Under the pieces are notes generated by a model, which saw only the letters and a list, made by a program, of their open reading frames with translations, was not told the DNA's origin and did no database searches. DNA of 50,331 nt, from assembly GCA_038253885.1 (NCBI GenBank), contig JBBSGP010000023.1, positions 1-50,331 of the forward strand, read 5' to 3'. The position numbers and the translations under genes were made by a program. Shown here piece after piece: positions 24,642 to 33,962 of this stretch (position 1 is the stretch's first letter; the number at the start of each line of letters is the position of its first letter). This stretch comes from JALZAQ01 sp038253885 (GTDB lineage Bacteria; Gemmatimonadota; Gemmatimonadetes; Gemmatimonadales; Gemmatimonadaceae).

Positions 24642-25717
24642 GACTCGGTCGGGTGGCCGAGCGCATCTGGTGGGGTGAGGGAGCAACGGCCGCGCTGGCA
24701 CGAGCGGCGTTGTCGCCCGCCGCCCTGTTGTATCGCGGCATCATGGCTGCTCGCGGCGCGCTGATCGGTCGCGGCTGGTTGAGATCGATCGGCGTGGCGC
24801 TGCCATCGATTGGCGTCGGCAACCTGACCGTCGGTGGGACGGGAAAGACTCCGGTCGCCGCGTGGATGGCCGCTCAACTGGCTGACCGCGGAGCCCGTCC
24901 GGCCATCGTGCTGCGCGGCTACGGGAACGACGAGCCGTCAGTGCACCGCCGGCTCAATCCGAACATATCGGTGATCGTTTCGGCCGATCGCCGTGCTGGC
25001 ATCGCACGGGCGGCGCAGGAAGGCGCTGACGTTGTCGTGCTCGATGATGCGTTTCAACAGCGACGCCTGAGCGGCGTCGCCCAGGTTGTCCTTTTGTCGG
25101 CGGATCGCCGCGACGATGGACGCCTGCTTCCCGCCGGCCCATGGCGGGAGCCCCTCGATTCTCTTCGCCGAGCGACACTGGTCCTCGTGACGAGAAAGGC
25201 GGCGTCACCCGGCGAGGTCGCCGCCACGATCGCGGAGGCGCGACGGATGGCCCCGGCCGTGCCGATTGCGGTGGCGCATCTGGCGATCCACGATCTGCTC
25301 CGGCTCGAGAGCGCCGAGCGTCGCGACGCGGGCTCGCTCGCCGGCGCGCGCGCGCTGGCGATCGCCGCCGTCGGTGATCCGGACGCATTCATGATGCAGC
25401 TCCGGGCGCTGGGCGCCAGCGTCGATGCGGCGCTATTTCCCGACCATCACCGCTTCGGCACCGGTGCCGAGCTCTCACGACTCATCGCACGCTCTGTCGC
25501 CGCCGACATCACGGTCTGCACACTCAAGGACGCGGTGAAGCTCTCTCCATTGTGGCCTCGCCAAGCGCCGCCATTATGGTATGTTTCTCAGCGCGTCGTC
25601 CTGGAGCAGGGAGCGGCCGAGATGACCGCCGTGCTCGATGCGGCGCTCCGTTCGCGAGCTGACCAGACTCAACCCGGCGCCGCGCCGGCTTCTCCGCTTC
25701 GACACCATCCTCGATGA
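24638..25717 (+). CDS. lpxK: Tetraacyldisaccharide 4'-kinase LpxK
   Basis: The 359-residue membrane-associated kinase phosphorylates the disaccharide to lipid IVA. The N-terminal helix region is followed by GNLTVGGTGKTP, with a P-loop near 66-72; the DDAFQQRRL segment near 136 includes a DD pair typical of the family. The GTG at 24638 overlaps the DUF374 stop and is preceded by a GAGGGGA ribosome binding site; the upstream frame to 24464 lies inside DUF374 and is rejected. The stop overlaps the glutamate dehydrogenase ATG. Confidence 0.94.
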   Translation: MRLGRVAERIWWGEGATAALARAALSPAALLYRGIMAARGALIGRGWLRSIGVALPSIGVGNLTVGGTGKTPVAAWMAAQLADRGARPAIVLRGYGNDEPSVHRRLNPNISVIVSADRRAGIARAAQEGADVVVLDDAFQQRRLSGVAQVVLLSADRRDDGRLLPAGPWREPLDSLRRATLVLVTRKAASPGEVAATIAEARRMAPAVPIAVAHLAIHDLLRLESAERRDAGSLAGARALAIAAVGDPDAFMMQLRALGASVDAALFPDHHRFGTGAELSRLIARSVAADITVCTLKDAVKLSPLWPRQAPPLWYVSQRVVLEQGAAEMTAVLDAALRSRADQTQPGAAPASPLRHHPR

Positions 25718-27021
25718 CGACCGACCTGCGTCTGCCGACCCATAAGATCGTCCGTCCCGACAAGGACCGGTTTCTCAACGAGGAGAATCCGTTCGAGGGA
25801 ATGATGTCGCGCTTCGACAAGGCGGCGGAGCTGCTCGATCTGGAGCCGGGACTGTACAAGATCCTTCGCCACGCCGAGAAGCAGATCATTGTCTCGATCC
25901 CGGTGATGATGGACAGCGGCGACATCGAGGTTTTCACCGGGTATCGCGTGCTTCACAATACGTCGCGCGGTCCCGGGAAGGGCGGAATCCGCTTCGATCT
26001 CCAGGTCACGCTCGACGAGGTGAAGGCCCTCGCGGCGTGGATGACCTGGAAGTGTGCCGTCGTCAACATTCCTTTCGGAGGCGCGAAAGGTGGTGTCGTG
26101 TGCGATCCCCTCCGGTTGAGTGTGGGAGAGCTGGAGCGTCTCACGCGGCGCTACACCGCCGGAATCATCAATACTCTCGGTCCGGATTCGGACGTGCCAG
26201 CGCCTGACGTCAACACCAACGAGCGGGTGATGGCCTGGGTGATGGACACGTATTCCATGCATGTCCGGCACACCGTGACCGCCGTCGTGACGGGAAAACC
26301 GGTCGAGATGGGCGGCTCTCTCGGCCGTCGCGAGGCCACCGGCCGCGGGTGCATGACGGTCACCAAGGAAGCGCTGCATCATCTGGGCATGCCAGTCAAG
26401 GGCACGACGGTGGCCGTCCAGGGCTTCGGGAACGTCGGCTCCGTCACCGCGCAGCTGCTGCAGCGGGAAGGCTGCCGCGTTGTCGCGATCGGAGACCGCT
26501 CCGGCGGTGTGCATGCGCCGGGCGGGATAGATGTGGATACCGCAGTCGCGTGGGCGAAAACGCACGGCTCGCTCTCCGGCTTCACCGGCGGGGATCGCTG
26601 TACCAACGACGAGCTACTGACGATGGAGGTGGACGTTCTCGTGCCCGCGGCTCTCGAAAACGTGATCACGACCAAGAATGCGGGCCAACTCCGGGCGAAG
26701 ATCATCTGTGAGGGCGCGAACGGTCCCACGACGGCCGCCGCGGACACGATTCTCGACGAGAATGGCGTGTTCGTCATCCCTGACATCCTCGCCAACGCCG
26801 GCGGGGTGACAGTCTCCTACTTCGAATGGGTGCAGGATCGCGGCGGCTATTTCTGGACGGAGGAATCGGTCAACGACCGTCTGCTGCAGATCATGACACG
26901 CAGCTTCACCGATGTGCTCGATCTGTCGAAGCGTCACAAGGTCAACATGCGCACGGCTGCCTACATGCTGGCGATCAGCCGGGTGGCGACCGTCCATCGA
27001 CTCCGTGGCATCTATGCGTGA
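25714..27021 (+). CDS. gdhA: Glutamate dehydrogenase (Glu/Leu/Phe/Val family)
   Basis: The 435-residue enzyme interconverts glutamate with 2-oxoglutarate and ammonia. The N-terminal catalytic domain contains GPGKGGIRF, KCAVVNIPFGGAKGGV (with the catalytic lysine region) and DVPAPDVNTN. The C-terminal Rossmann domain has VQGFGNVGS (about 234), followed by GANGPTT. It is coupled to lpxK by ATGA despite having no pathway link to lipid A. Coenzyme preference cannot be set with confidence; the length fits the bacterial hexameric NAD-type enzymes. Confidence 0.93.
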   Translation: MTTDLRLPTHKIVRPDKDRFLNEENPFEGMMSRFDKAAELLDLEPGLYKILRHAEKQIIVSIPVMMDSGDIEVFTGYRVLHNTSRGPGKGGIRFDLQVTLDEVKALAAWMTWKCAVVNIPFGGAKGGVVCDPLRLSVGELERLTRRYTAGIINTLGPDSDVPAPDVNTNERVMAWVMDTYSMHVRHTVTAVVTGKPVEMGGSLGRREATGRGCMTVTKEALHHLGMPVKGTTVAVQGFGNVGSVTAQLLQREGCRVVAIGDRSGGVHAPGGIDVDTAVAWAKTHGSLSGFTGGDRCTNDELLTMEVDVLVPAALENVITTKNAGQLRAKIICEGANGPTTAAADTILDENGVFVIPDILANAGGVTVSYFEWVQDRGGYFWTEESVNDRLLQIMTRSFTDVLDLSKRHKVNMRTAAYMLAISRVATVHRLRGIYA

Positions 27022-27037
27022 GCGCTGACGCTGACGC

Positions 27038-27505
27038 ATGCGGATCGTGATCGCCGCCGTCGGCAAGCCGCGCGATCGCGGTATCGCGGCAGCCGTTCAT
27101 GAGTACGAGAGGCGAGCGGCGCGATACTGGCCGCTCGAGGTGCGAGAGGTGAAGGAGGAGTCGTCGCGCTCGACCGGCGCCGAACAGGTTCGCGCGCGTG
27201 AAGGGGACCGGCTTCTGGAGTGTGCGTCGGCCTCAGCCCGGCTTGTCGCGTGCGTGGTGGATGGAGAGCAGATGGCGTCAGAGACTTTCGCCACCTGGTT
27301 GCGAGAGGCCCGAGAGCGTGCCGTCGGCGACGTCGTTTTCCTGATCGGCGGGGCATTCGGGCTCGCGTCGGCTGTTCGGAAGCGTGCGCATACTCGTCTC
27401 TCCTTCTCGCGCTGGACGTTCCCGCACGAGCTCGCGCGACTGGTGCTGGCCGAACAGCTCTACCGGGCCGGCACTCTGGTGCGCGGAGAGCCCTACCACA
27501 AGTGA
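27038..27505 (+). CDS. rlmH: 23S rRNA (pseudouridine1915-N3)-methyltransferase RlmH
   Basis: The 155-residue SPOUT-family enzyme methylates pseudouridine 1915 in helix 69 of 23S rRNA. It starts RIVIAAVGKPRD and contains the SAM-binding knot segment VFLIGGAFGLASAV near 103. It ends with EQLYRAGTLVRGEPYHK, the conserved RlmH terminus. Size matches the family. It follows glutamate dehydrogenase after 16 bases and is probably in the same transcript. Confidence 0.95.
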   Translation: MRIVIAAVGKPRDRGIAAAVHEYERRAARYWPLEVREVKEESSRSTGAEQVRAREGDRLLECASASARLVACVVDGEQMASETFATWLREARERAVGDVVFLIGGAFGLASAVRKRAHTRLSFSRWTFPHELARLVLAEQLYRAGTLVRGEPYHK

Positions 27506-27542
27506 GCGACGAGTCGCGCGTCCGTCTCGCGTCCGCCAGCTC

Positions 27543-29108
27543 GTGAGCGCCCTCGACATCCGCACCGAGCCTCTCGGCGGTGGCCGTCTCGCGCAGACCG
27601 CCATCGAGGGACACGCTCCGCCGGAATGGTATCCGCCGCCGCCGCGGGGAGCGGCGTCCTGGGCACGGCGCGCGCAGGACGTGAGTGCGGGCTTCGCGAG
27701 CGGCGAGTGGGCCGGCGCTCTGCATGGTGCACTGAACCCCTCCGGAGCCGCCGCCGAGCGTCTCGCCCGCTGCATCCAGGCCCACGGCGTGGTGGTGACC
27801 ACAGGCCAGCAGCCCGGCCTCTTTGGTGGCCCCCTGTACACGTGGAGCAAGGCTCTGAGCGCACTCGCCCTTGCGGACGCGCTCGAGGCGGCCACGGGCA
27901 TCCCTGTGCTTCCCGTCTTCTGGGCCGCCACCGACGATTCCGACTTTACCGAAGCCAGCACGACCTACGTCGCCGCCCGAGGAGGGCTGCGCACCCTCGC
28001 CATATCGGCGTCCGGAGCGGCAGGCGCGCCGCTGAGCGAGATGCCCCTGGAGAATGTCGCACCACTCCTCGCTGAGCTCGTCGCCGCGACGGGTGCCGCC
28101 GTCTACCCCGACGTCTTCGCGCACGTCGCGTCCGCTTACGCGCAGACCACGACCGTCGGCGGGGCATATGTGGCGCTGCTGAGGGCACTGCTCGAGCCAC
28201 TCGGAATCCTGGTGCTGGATGCCGGTCATGCCGCGGTGGAGCGTGCGGCGAGACCCGTCCTCGACAAAGCGCTCCGGCATAGCGCGTTGATCGCTGACGC
28301 GCTCGCGGAGCGCGAGCGCGAGCTACGCTCGGCTGGATTTCCGCCGCAGGTGTCTGCTGTCCGCGGGCTGTCGCTCGTCTTCGAGACGATGGAGGGAAAG
28401 AGGCGCCGCGTTCCGGTCGATGGCGCAGTGGACCGTGCGCCCGGAAGCGCGCTAGGTCCCAACGTGCTTCTCCGTCCGGTGGTGGAGCGCCAGATCCTCC
28501 CGACAGTCGCCTACCTCGCCGGACCGGCGGAGATGGCCTATTTCGCCCAGGTGAGTGCCGTTGCGACCGCGCTCGACGTCGCGCAGCCGCTGGCCCTGCC
28601 GCGCTGGGCGGGACGAATCATCGAGCCGCACATCGCCCGCCTTCTGGAGAGACTCGGTCTGGAGATTGATGACCTCCGGGACCCGCATGCTGCCGAGGGG
28701 CGGCTCGCGCGTCAGCGCGTTCCGGAACAGGCCCTCGAGCGGATCGCGGATTTTCGCGAGCAGATCGACGCGTTGCAGGAGTCGTTGGAGGATGCACTGG
28801 CGCCGCCTCCCTTGCGACCCCTTCTCCCTCCGGCCGTGATCGAGGGCGCGGGCCGCTCGCTCGCCCATCGCGTGGACCGACTGGAGCGGCGGCTGGTCGC
28901 GGCCGCCAAACGGAGGGACACGGAGCTGATGGCGGACATCGCGACCGCCCGGGCGGCGCTCTATCCCCTGGGCAAGCCCCAGGAGCGAGTGCTCAACGTC
29001 GTACCACTCCTGGCTCGGCATGGACCAGCGCTTTTCGAGATGATGCGGGCCCGCGCGAACGAGCACGCCGCGGCTCTTCTCCAGGGCCGGATCCAACCGA
29101 CGCGATGA
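27543..29108 (+). CDS. bshC: Bacillithiol biosynthesis cysteine-adding enzyme BshC
   Basis: The roughly 521-residue protein matches BshC, which joins cysteine to glucosaminyl-malate in the last step of bacillithiol synthesis. Hallmarks are VVTTGQQPGLFGGPLYT near 84 and VLPVFWAATDDSDFTEAS near 121. Further on come LRPVVERQILPTVAYLAGPAEMAYFAQ (in pieces near 310-335) and a long C-terminal coiled coil (about 400-470). The GTG at 27543 places the conserved N-terminus; earlier in-frame codons lie inside rlmH. It implies a bacillithiol-using redox system, although bshA and bshB are not in the window. It overlaps murJ by ATGA. Confidence 0.9.
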   Translation: MSALDIRTEPLGGGRLAQTAIEGHAPPEWYPPPPRGAASWARRAQDVSAGFASGEWAGALHGALNPSGAAAERLARCIQAHGVVVTTGQQPGLFGGPLYTWSKALSALALADALEAATGIPVLPVFWAATDDSDFTEASTTYVAARGGLRTLAISASGAAGAPLSEMPLENVAPLLAELVAATGAAVYPDVFAHVASAYAQTTTVGGAYVALLRALLEPLGILVLDAGHAAVERAARPVLDKALRHSALIADALAERERELRSAGFPPQVSAVRGLSLVFETMEGKRRRVPVDGAVDRAPGSALGPNVLLRPVVERQILPTVAYLAGPAEMAYFAQVSAVATALDVAQPLALPRWAGRIIEPHIARLLERLGLEIDDLRDPHAAEGRLARQRVPEQALERIADFREQIDALQESLEDALAPPPLRPLLPPAVIEGAGRSLAHRVDRLERRLVAAAKRRDTELMADIATARAALYPLGKPQERVLNVVPLLARHGPALFEMMRARANEHAAALLQGRIQPTR

Positions 29109-30724
29109 GCGGATCGTCATCGCCGCCGCCAGCCGATCGACCGGACAGGGCAGGGAGCGGGACAGGATTCGCGATCCTGATAGCGACCGGGATCCTCATC
29201 AGCCGTCTCTTTGGTCTGGTGAGACAGCACGAGCTGTCACGATGGCTGGGAGCATCGGATGCCGCCGATGCGTTCAACGCGGCGTTCAAGATTCCGAATT
29301 TCCTGCAGAACCTTCTCGGGGAAGGGGTGCTTTCGGCCTCCTTCATCCCGGTGTATTCGGCGCTTCTGGAGAGGGGTGAGGACGACGAGGCGAACCGGCT
29401 TGCAGGGGCCGTCGGAACTCTGCTCGCACTCGTCACCGCGCTCCTCGTTCTGACGGGCGTGTTGGCCACACCCTATCTCATCGGAGTGATCGCCCCGGGC
29501 TTCGCCGGCGAGAAACGCGATGTCACCATCAGGTTGGTACGGATTCTCTTTCCCGGCGCGGGTCTGCTGGTCCTCTCCGCATGGTGCCTCGGCATCCTCA
29601 ACAGCCACCGGAAATTCTTTCTCTCCTACGTCGCGCCGGTCGCGTGGAACGTCATCATCATCGCGTCCCTCGTCACGTTTGGCGGCCGATCGCCGGGTGG
29701 AGGATACGATCTCGCGACGGTCGCGGCGTGGGCATCACTCGCCGGGAGCGGACTGCAGCTGGTCGTTCAGCTGCCATCCGTGACGCGGCTGGTGCGCCAC
29801 CTGCGCCCGTCGCTCTCGACCTCGTCGGCCAGCGTGCGTGCGGTAGCGCGCAATTTTCTGCCTGTCGTCACGGGTCGAGGCGTGGTGCAGCTCAGCGCAT
29901 ACATCGACGTGGTGCTGGCGAGCCTCGTGTCGACCGGCGCCGTAACCGTGTTGGCCAACGCGCAGCAGCTCTACACCCTTCCGGTGAGCCTGTTCGGGAT
30001 GTCGGTCTCCGCCGCCGAGCTGCCGGCGATGTCGCGAGCGAGTGGGAGCGACGTGGAGATCGCCGAATTTCTCCGCCGCCGCCTCAGCGCAGGCCTGCGC
30101 CGGATCGCATTCTTCATCGTGCCCTCGGCGGCCGGGTTTCTCGCTCTGGGCGATGTGATCGCGGGCGGCATCTACCAGTCCGGCGCCTTCCGGCGCACCG
30201 ACACGGTGTGGGTATGGGGCATTCTGGCCGGATCGGCCGTCGGGCTGCTCGCATCGACATTCGGCCGCCTGTACTCATCGACGTACTACGCGCTCCGGGA
30301 TACCCGCACTCCGCTGCGCTACGCGCTTGTGAGGGTGGTGCTCACGACCGGGCTCGGATACCTGTTTGCGCTGCATCTGCCGAGGCTGCTCGGGATCGAT
30401 CCGAAATGGGGTGCGGCGGGCCTCACCGCATCGGCGGGAATCGCGGGCTGGGTCGAGTTCGTGCTTCTGCGCCGTTCCCTGAATCGGAGGATCGGTGTGA
30501 CCGGCGTACCGGCGGCGTTTCTCATTCGGCTCTGGATCTCCGCCGCACTCGGCGCGGCCGCCGGATGGGGAGTGAAGCTGGCGCTGGGCATCGGCCATCC
30601 CGTTGTCCTGGCCGTGCTCGCGATCGGGGCCTTCGGCTCGGTCTACTTCGCGCTGACGGCTGGCTCCGGGGTTGAGGAGTCGCTGGCCACGCTGGCGCGC
30701 ATACGACGACTCGTCCAGCGCTGA
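29105..30724 (+). CDS. murJ: Lipid II flippase MurJ
   Basis: The 539-residue protein has about 14 membrane helices of the MOP/MviN family and flips lipid II across the inner membrane for peptidoglycan synthesis. It starts with a short polar leader (about 1-22), then ATGILISRLFGLVRQ and DAFNAAFKIPNFLQNLLGEG (in part, near 58-77), the typical MviN N-terminus, with conserved basic and acidic cavity residues. The SSTYYALRDTRTPLRYA loop near 396 is characteristic. The start overlaps bshC by ATGA. Confidence 0.94.
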   Translation: MSGSSSPPPADRPDRAGSGTGFAILIATGILISRLFGLVRQHELSRWLGASDAADAFNAAFKIPNFLQNLLGEGVLSASFIPVYSALLERGEDDEANRLAGAVGTLLALVTALLVLTGVLATPYLIGVIAPGFAGEKRDVTIRLVRILFPGAGLLVLSAWCLGILNSHRKFFLSYVAPVAWNVIIIASLVTFGGRSPGGGYDLATVAAWASLAGSGLQLVVQLPSVTRLVRHLRPSLSTSSASVRAVARNFLPVVTGRGVVQLSAYIDVVLASLVSTGAVTVLANAQQLYTLPVSLFGMSVSAAELPAMSRASGSDVEIAEFLRRRLSAGLRRIAFFIVPSAAGFLALGDVIAGGIYQSGAFRRTDTVWVWGILAGSAVGLLASTFGRLYSSTYYALRDTRTPLRYALVRVVLTTGLGYLFALHLPRLLGIDPKWGAAGLTASAGIAGWVEFVLLRRSLNRRIGVTGVPAAFLIRLWISAALGAAAGWGVKLALGIGHPVVLAVLAIGAFGSVYFALTAGSGVEESLATLARIRRLVQR

Positions 30725-30823
30725 CCGCCGAGCAGGAGCCGCCGTCCGCGAATTATATTCCGGCAGCGGCCGTGCGGAGCGGGAGGGGGAGGCGGCCGAT
30801 TCTCCGGAGAAAAGCTCGTCACG

Positions 30824-32656
30824 ATGATCGAGGCGCCAGAATCAGTCGCGCGCACCATCGCGCATCTCCCCGAATCGCCCGGCGTCTACCTCTGGAAGGA
30901 CGCGGGAGGCTCCGTCCTGTATGTGGGCAAGGCCAAGCGGCTGCGGTCGCGCGTGCGCAGCTACTTCGGCGGCGATCATCTGGAGAGCGTGCGCACCCGC
31001 GCGCTCGTGCGGCAGGTGGCGGACATCGAGACGATCGTGGTCCCGTCCGAGGCCCACGCGCTCATCCTCGAGGCCAACCTGATCAAGGAGCACCGCCCGC
31101 GCTTCAACATCGCGCTGCGCGATGACAAGTCCTATCCCTACATCAAGGTCACGGTCCACGAGCCTTTCCCGCGGGTGTTCGTCACCCGCCAACTGGTAGA
31201 CGACGGCGGGCGCTACTTCGGTCCGTACACCGACGTCGGCGCCATGAGGCGCGCGCTCAACGTGGTCAAGCGCATCTTCACCGTGCGCTCCTGTAGCTAC
31301 GACATGCCGAACCAGTTTCCCGAGCGGCCCTGCCTCGACTACTTCATCAAGAGATGTAAAGCGCCCTGCATCCTCGCGCAGACCATGGAGGAGTACCGGG
31401 CCATGATCGACGAGGTCGTGCTCTTCCTCGGCGGCCGCGCCGATGAAGTGACGCGTCGGGTCCGCGAGCGGATGGACGACGCGGCGCGCCACCTCGATTT
31501 CGAGCGGGCCGGAGAGCTGCGCGACGTGCTCCGCCATCTCGAACAGCTCGAGGAGCCCACCGTGGTCGTCGAGGTGGAAGGCGGCGATCGAGATGTCATC
31601 GGCTACGCGCGCGATGGCGACGATGCCAGCGTGGTGATGCTGCGTATCAGGGGCGGCAAGCTTCTGGCGCGCGACCATCGGTACCTCGAGAACCTCGCCG
31701 AGGAGAGTGATCCTTCCGTCCTCTCGGCGTATCTGTCGCGCTCCTACCTGCCGGCGACGGAGCGCGCGCCGGAGCTTCTGGCACCCTTCGACTTCCCCGA
31801 CCGGGCGGCGCTGGAGGAAGCGTTGGGTTACACGCGGGTGCACGTGCCGCAGCGAGGATCCAGGCGCGAGCTGATCGATCTCGCGGAGCAGAACGCACGC
31901 CACGTGCTCGAGGAGTTCAAGCTGGCGGCGCTGGAAACGGACGAACGCGCCGCCGACCCGGTATACGAGCTCGGTAGGGAGCTCGGGTTGCAGCGCTTGC
32001 CGCGGTCGATCGCCTGCTTCGACATCTCGACGACACAGGGAACGGACACGGTCGGCGTCTGCATCTTGTTCGAGAACGGCCGGCCCAAGCGCGCCGAGTA
32101 CCGCAAGTTCAAGGTCAAGACGGTGGAGGGGAGCGATGACTTCGCCTCCATCCGGGAGGTCGTGACCCGATACTTCCAGCGCCGGCGCGAGGACGGAAAG
32201 CCGCTACCGGACCTGGTGTTGATCGATGGCGGGAAGGGGCAGCTTTCGGCGGCGCGAACCGCGTTGGTGGGACTGGGGCTTGGCGAGCTGCCGACGATCG
32301 GTCTCGCCAAGCGCGAGGAGGAAGTATTTTTCTCCGACCGCGCGGAGCCTCTGCGACTCTCTCGCCGGTCGCCCGGACTCCGGCTGCTGCAGCGCGCGCG
32401 CGATGAGGCTCATCGCTTTGCTGTCACCTACAATCGGAAGCGTCGCACGATGCGCACGGTGACGTCCGAGCTGCTTCGGATTCCCGGAATCGGTCCCCGC
32501 AAGAGGCGCGCGCTCCTCACCGCGTTTGGCAGCGTGCAGGGCGTTCGCGATGCGGACCCGGCCGATATCGCGAAGCTCGCCGGGTTCACCGAGGACAGCG
32601 CACGGCGGCTGCAGGAATCCTTGCAGGTGGGCTCGCCGGACAGACCCGCGAACTGA
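30824..32656 (+). CDS. uvrC: Excinuclease ABC subunit C
   Basis: The 610-residue nuclease makes both incisions in nucleotide excision repair. The GIY-YIG domain (about 13-95) begins SPGVYLWKD with LYVGKAKRLRSRV. A UVR motif lies near 205-240 for UvrB contact. The RNase H-like C-terminal nuclease (about 380-540) contains CFDISTTQGT and VLIDGGKGQL with catalytic acids, and tandem helix-hairpin-helix motifs end the protein (IPGIGPRKRRALL near 548). The 99-base gap upstream contains TATATT at 30754-30759 as a possible -10, without a good -35. Confidence 0.96.
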   Translation: MIEAPESVARTIAHLPESPGVYLWKDAGGSVLYVGKAKRLRSRVRSYFGGDHLESVRTRALVRQVADIETIVVPSEAHALILEANLIKEHRPRFNIALRDDKSYPYIKVTVHEPFPRVFVTRQLVDDGGRYFGPYTDVGAMRRALNVVKRIFTVRSCSYDMPNQFPERPCLDYFIKRCKAPCILAQTMEEYRAMIDEVVLFLGGRADEVTRRVRERMDDAARHLDFERAGELRDVLRHLEQLEEPTVVVEVEGGDRDVIGYARDGDDASVVMLRIRGGKLLARDHRYLENLAEESDPSVLSAYLSRSYLPATERAPELLAPFDFPDRAALEEALGYTRVHVPQRGSRRELIDLAEQNARHVLEEFKLAALETDERAADPVYELGRELGLQRLPRSIACFDISTTQGTDTVGVCILFENGRPKRAEYRKFKVKTVEGSDDFASIREVVTRYFQRRREDGKPLPDLVLIDGGKGQLSAARTALVGLGLGELPTIGLAKREEEVFFSDRAEPLRLSRRSPGLRLLQRARDEAHRFAVTYNRKRRTMRTVTSELLRIPGIGPRKRRALLTAFGSVQGVRDADPADIAKLAGFTEDSARRLQESLQVGSPDRPAN

Positions 32657-32657
32657 G

Positions 32658-33803
32658 ATGAGCTCCTGGTCGCTCGAGTGCTCGGCGTGCGCCCAGACGG
32701 AATCCGGGACCGCGCTGGCGAGTGTGTGTCCCCGCTGCGGCCAGCCCTTTCTGGTTCGCTACGATGCGTGGCCGCAGTCGCGCGATTCACTTCTGGGACG
32801 ATGGGACATGTGGCGTTACGCCGCGTGCCTGCCCCTGCGCGACGGCGAGCAGCCAGTGTCGCTCGGCGAAGGAGCCACGCCCCTGATCGAGCTGCCGAAT
32901 CTGGCTCCGGAGCTCGGCGTCGCGCGTCTCTGGATCAAGGATGAAGGGCTCAACCCCACCGGGTCCTTCAAGGCGCGTGGGATGAGCGCTGCGGTCACCA
33001 GGGCGCGCGGTGCCGGCGTCCCCGGACTCGTCGTGCCCACAGCCGGCAACGCCGGGGCCGCGCTCGCTGCGTATGCCGCGGCCGCCGACCTTCCGGTTCG
33101 GGTGTTCGCCCCCGACACGACTCCCGCGCCGATCCTGGCCACGATCCGGGCGCTGGGCGCGGAGCTGGTCACGCTACCGGGCCACATCGGGGACGCGGGA
33201 AAGGCTGCCCGCGCCTTCGCCGCCGAGTCGGGCTTCTTCGACGTCTCCACGCTGCGCGAGCCGTATCGCATCGAAGGGAAGAAGACACTCGGCCTGGAGC
33301 TGGCCGAGCAGCTCGGGTGGAGGTTGCCCGATGTCATCATCTACCCGACCGGCGGTGGCACGGGACTCATCGGGATGTGGAAGGTGTTCGGCGAGCTCGT
33401 CGAGATGGGGTGGCTCCCGCGAGCCGCCCGCATGCCACGCATGATCACGGCACAGGCCGAGGGATGCGCACCCATTGTGCGCGCTTTCGCCAACGGGGCC
33501 GACCGTGCCGAACCCTGGCAGGATCCATCCACCCACGCCAGCGGGCTCCGGGTTCCCGGGCCGCTCGGCGACCGACTCATTCTGCGAGCCCTGTACGAGA
33601 GCGGAGGAGACGCCGGCGCGGCGTCGGAGGAGCGGATCCGGGCCGACACCGCGCTCCTCTCGGTCGACAGCGGCGTGGATGTCGCGCCGGAAGGGGGGTG
33701 TGCCTTGGCGGTCTGTCGCGCTCTCGCGGCGGAAGGGCGCATTGCGGCGGATTCCGAGGTGGTGATCTTCAACACCGGCAGCGGGGCCTCATACCGCTCC
33801 TGA
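32658..33803 (+). CDS. thrC: Threonine synthase-like PLP enzyme
   Basis: The 381-residue PLP enzyme converts O-phosphohomoserine to threonine if it is the true ThrC. An N-terminal zinc ribbon (C8, C11, C24, C27) is typical of one threonine synthase group. The PLP lysine is Lys105 in PTGSFKARG. VPTAGNAGAALAAYA and the YPTGGGTGLIG phosphate loop follow, and the protein ends with VIFNTGSGASY. The ATG at 32658 lies one base after the uvrC stop; the longer frame from 32526 is inside uvrC. The family also includes related beta-lyases, so substrate is fairly but not fully certain. Confidence 0.85.
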   Translation: MSSWSLECSACAQTESGTALASVCPRCGQPFLVRYDAWPQSRDSLLGRWDMWRYAACLPLRDGEQPVSLGEGATPLIELPNLAPELGVARLWIKDEGLNPTGSFKARGMSAAVTRARGAGVPGLVVPTAGNAGAALAAYAAAADLPVRVFAPDTTPAPILATIRALGAELVTLPGHIGDAGKAARAFAAESGFFDVSTLREPYRIEGKKTLGLELAEQLGWRLPDVIIYPTGGGTGLIGMWKVFGELVEMGWLPRAARMPRMITAQAEGCAPIVRAFANGADRAEPWQDPSTHASGLRVPGPLGDRLILRALYESGGDAGAASEERIRADTALLSVDSGVDVAPEGGCALAVCRALAAEGRIAADSEVVIFNTGSGASYRS

Positions 33804-33871
33804 CCGCCGCTGGTCGCCAGATCGCTTCGCCATCGTTCTTCCCTCTGTCGGCTGGCCCTCGGGCCCGGTTG

Positions 33872-33899
33872 TTGAAGTAGCGGGAACGGGGGGTACTGT
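33872..33899 (+). promoter_or_regulatory. Possible sigma70-like promoter for the TPR gene
   Basis: TTGAAG (33872-33877) and TACTGT (33894-33899) are 16 bases apart in the 159-base gap before the TPR gene. Both boxes are imperfect. GGGAG near 33950 is a plausible ribosome binding site nine or ten bases before the ATG. Confidence 0.4.
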
Positions 33900-33962
33900 C
33901 AGGGGTATTCCAGGTCGCGAGAGAAGGGCCCGCTGCATCGCTATCACTCAGGGAGAGACCTC

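Noticed and set aside
29581..30675. Alternative plus-strand frame inside murJ
   Set aside because: Arg/Gly-rich shadow with no domain; murJ frame is fully conserved in pattern.
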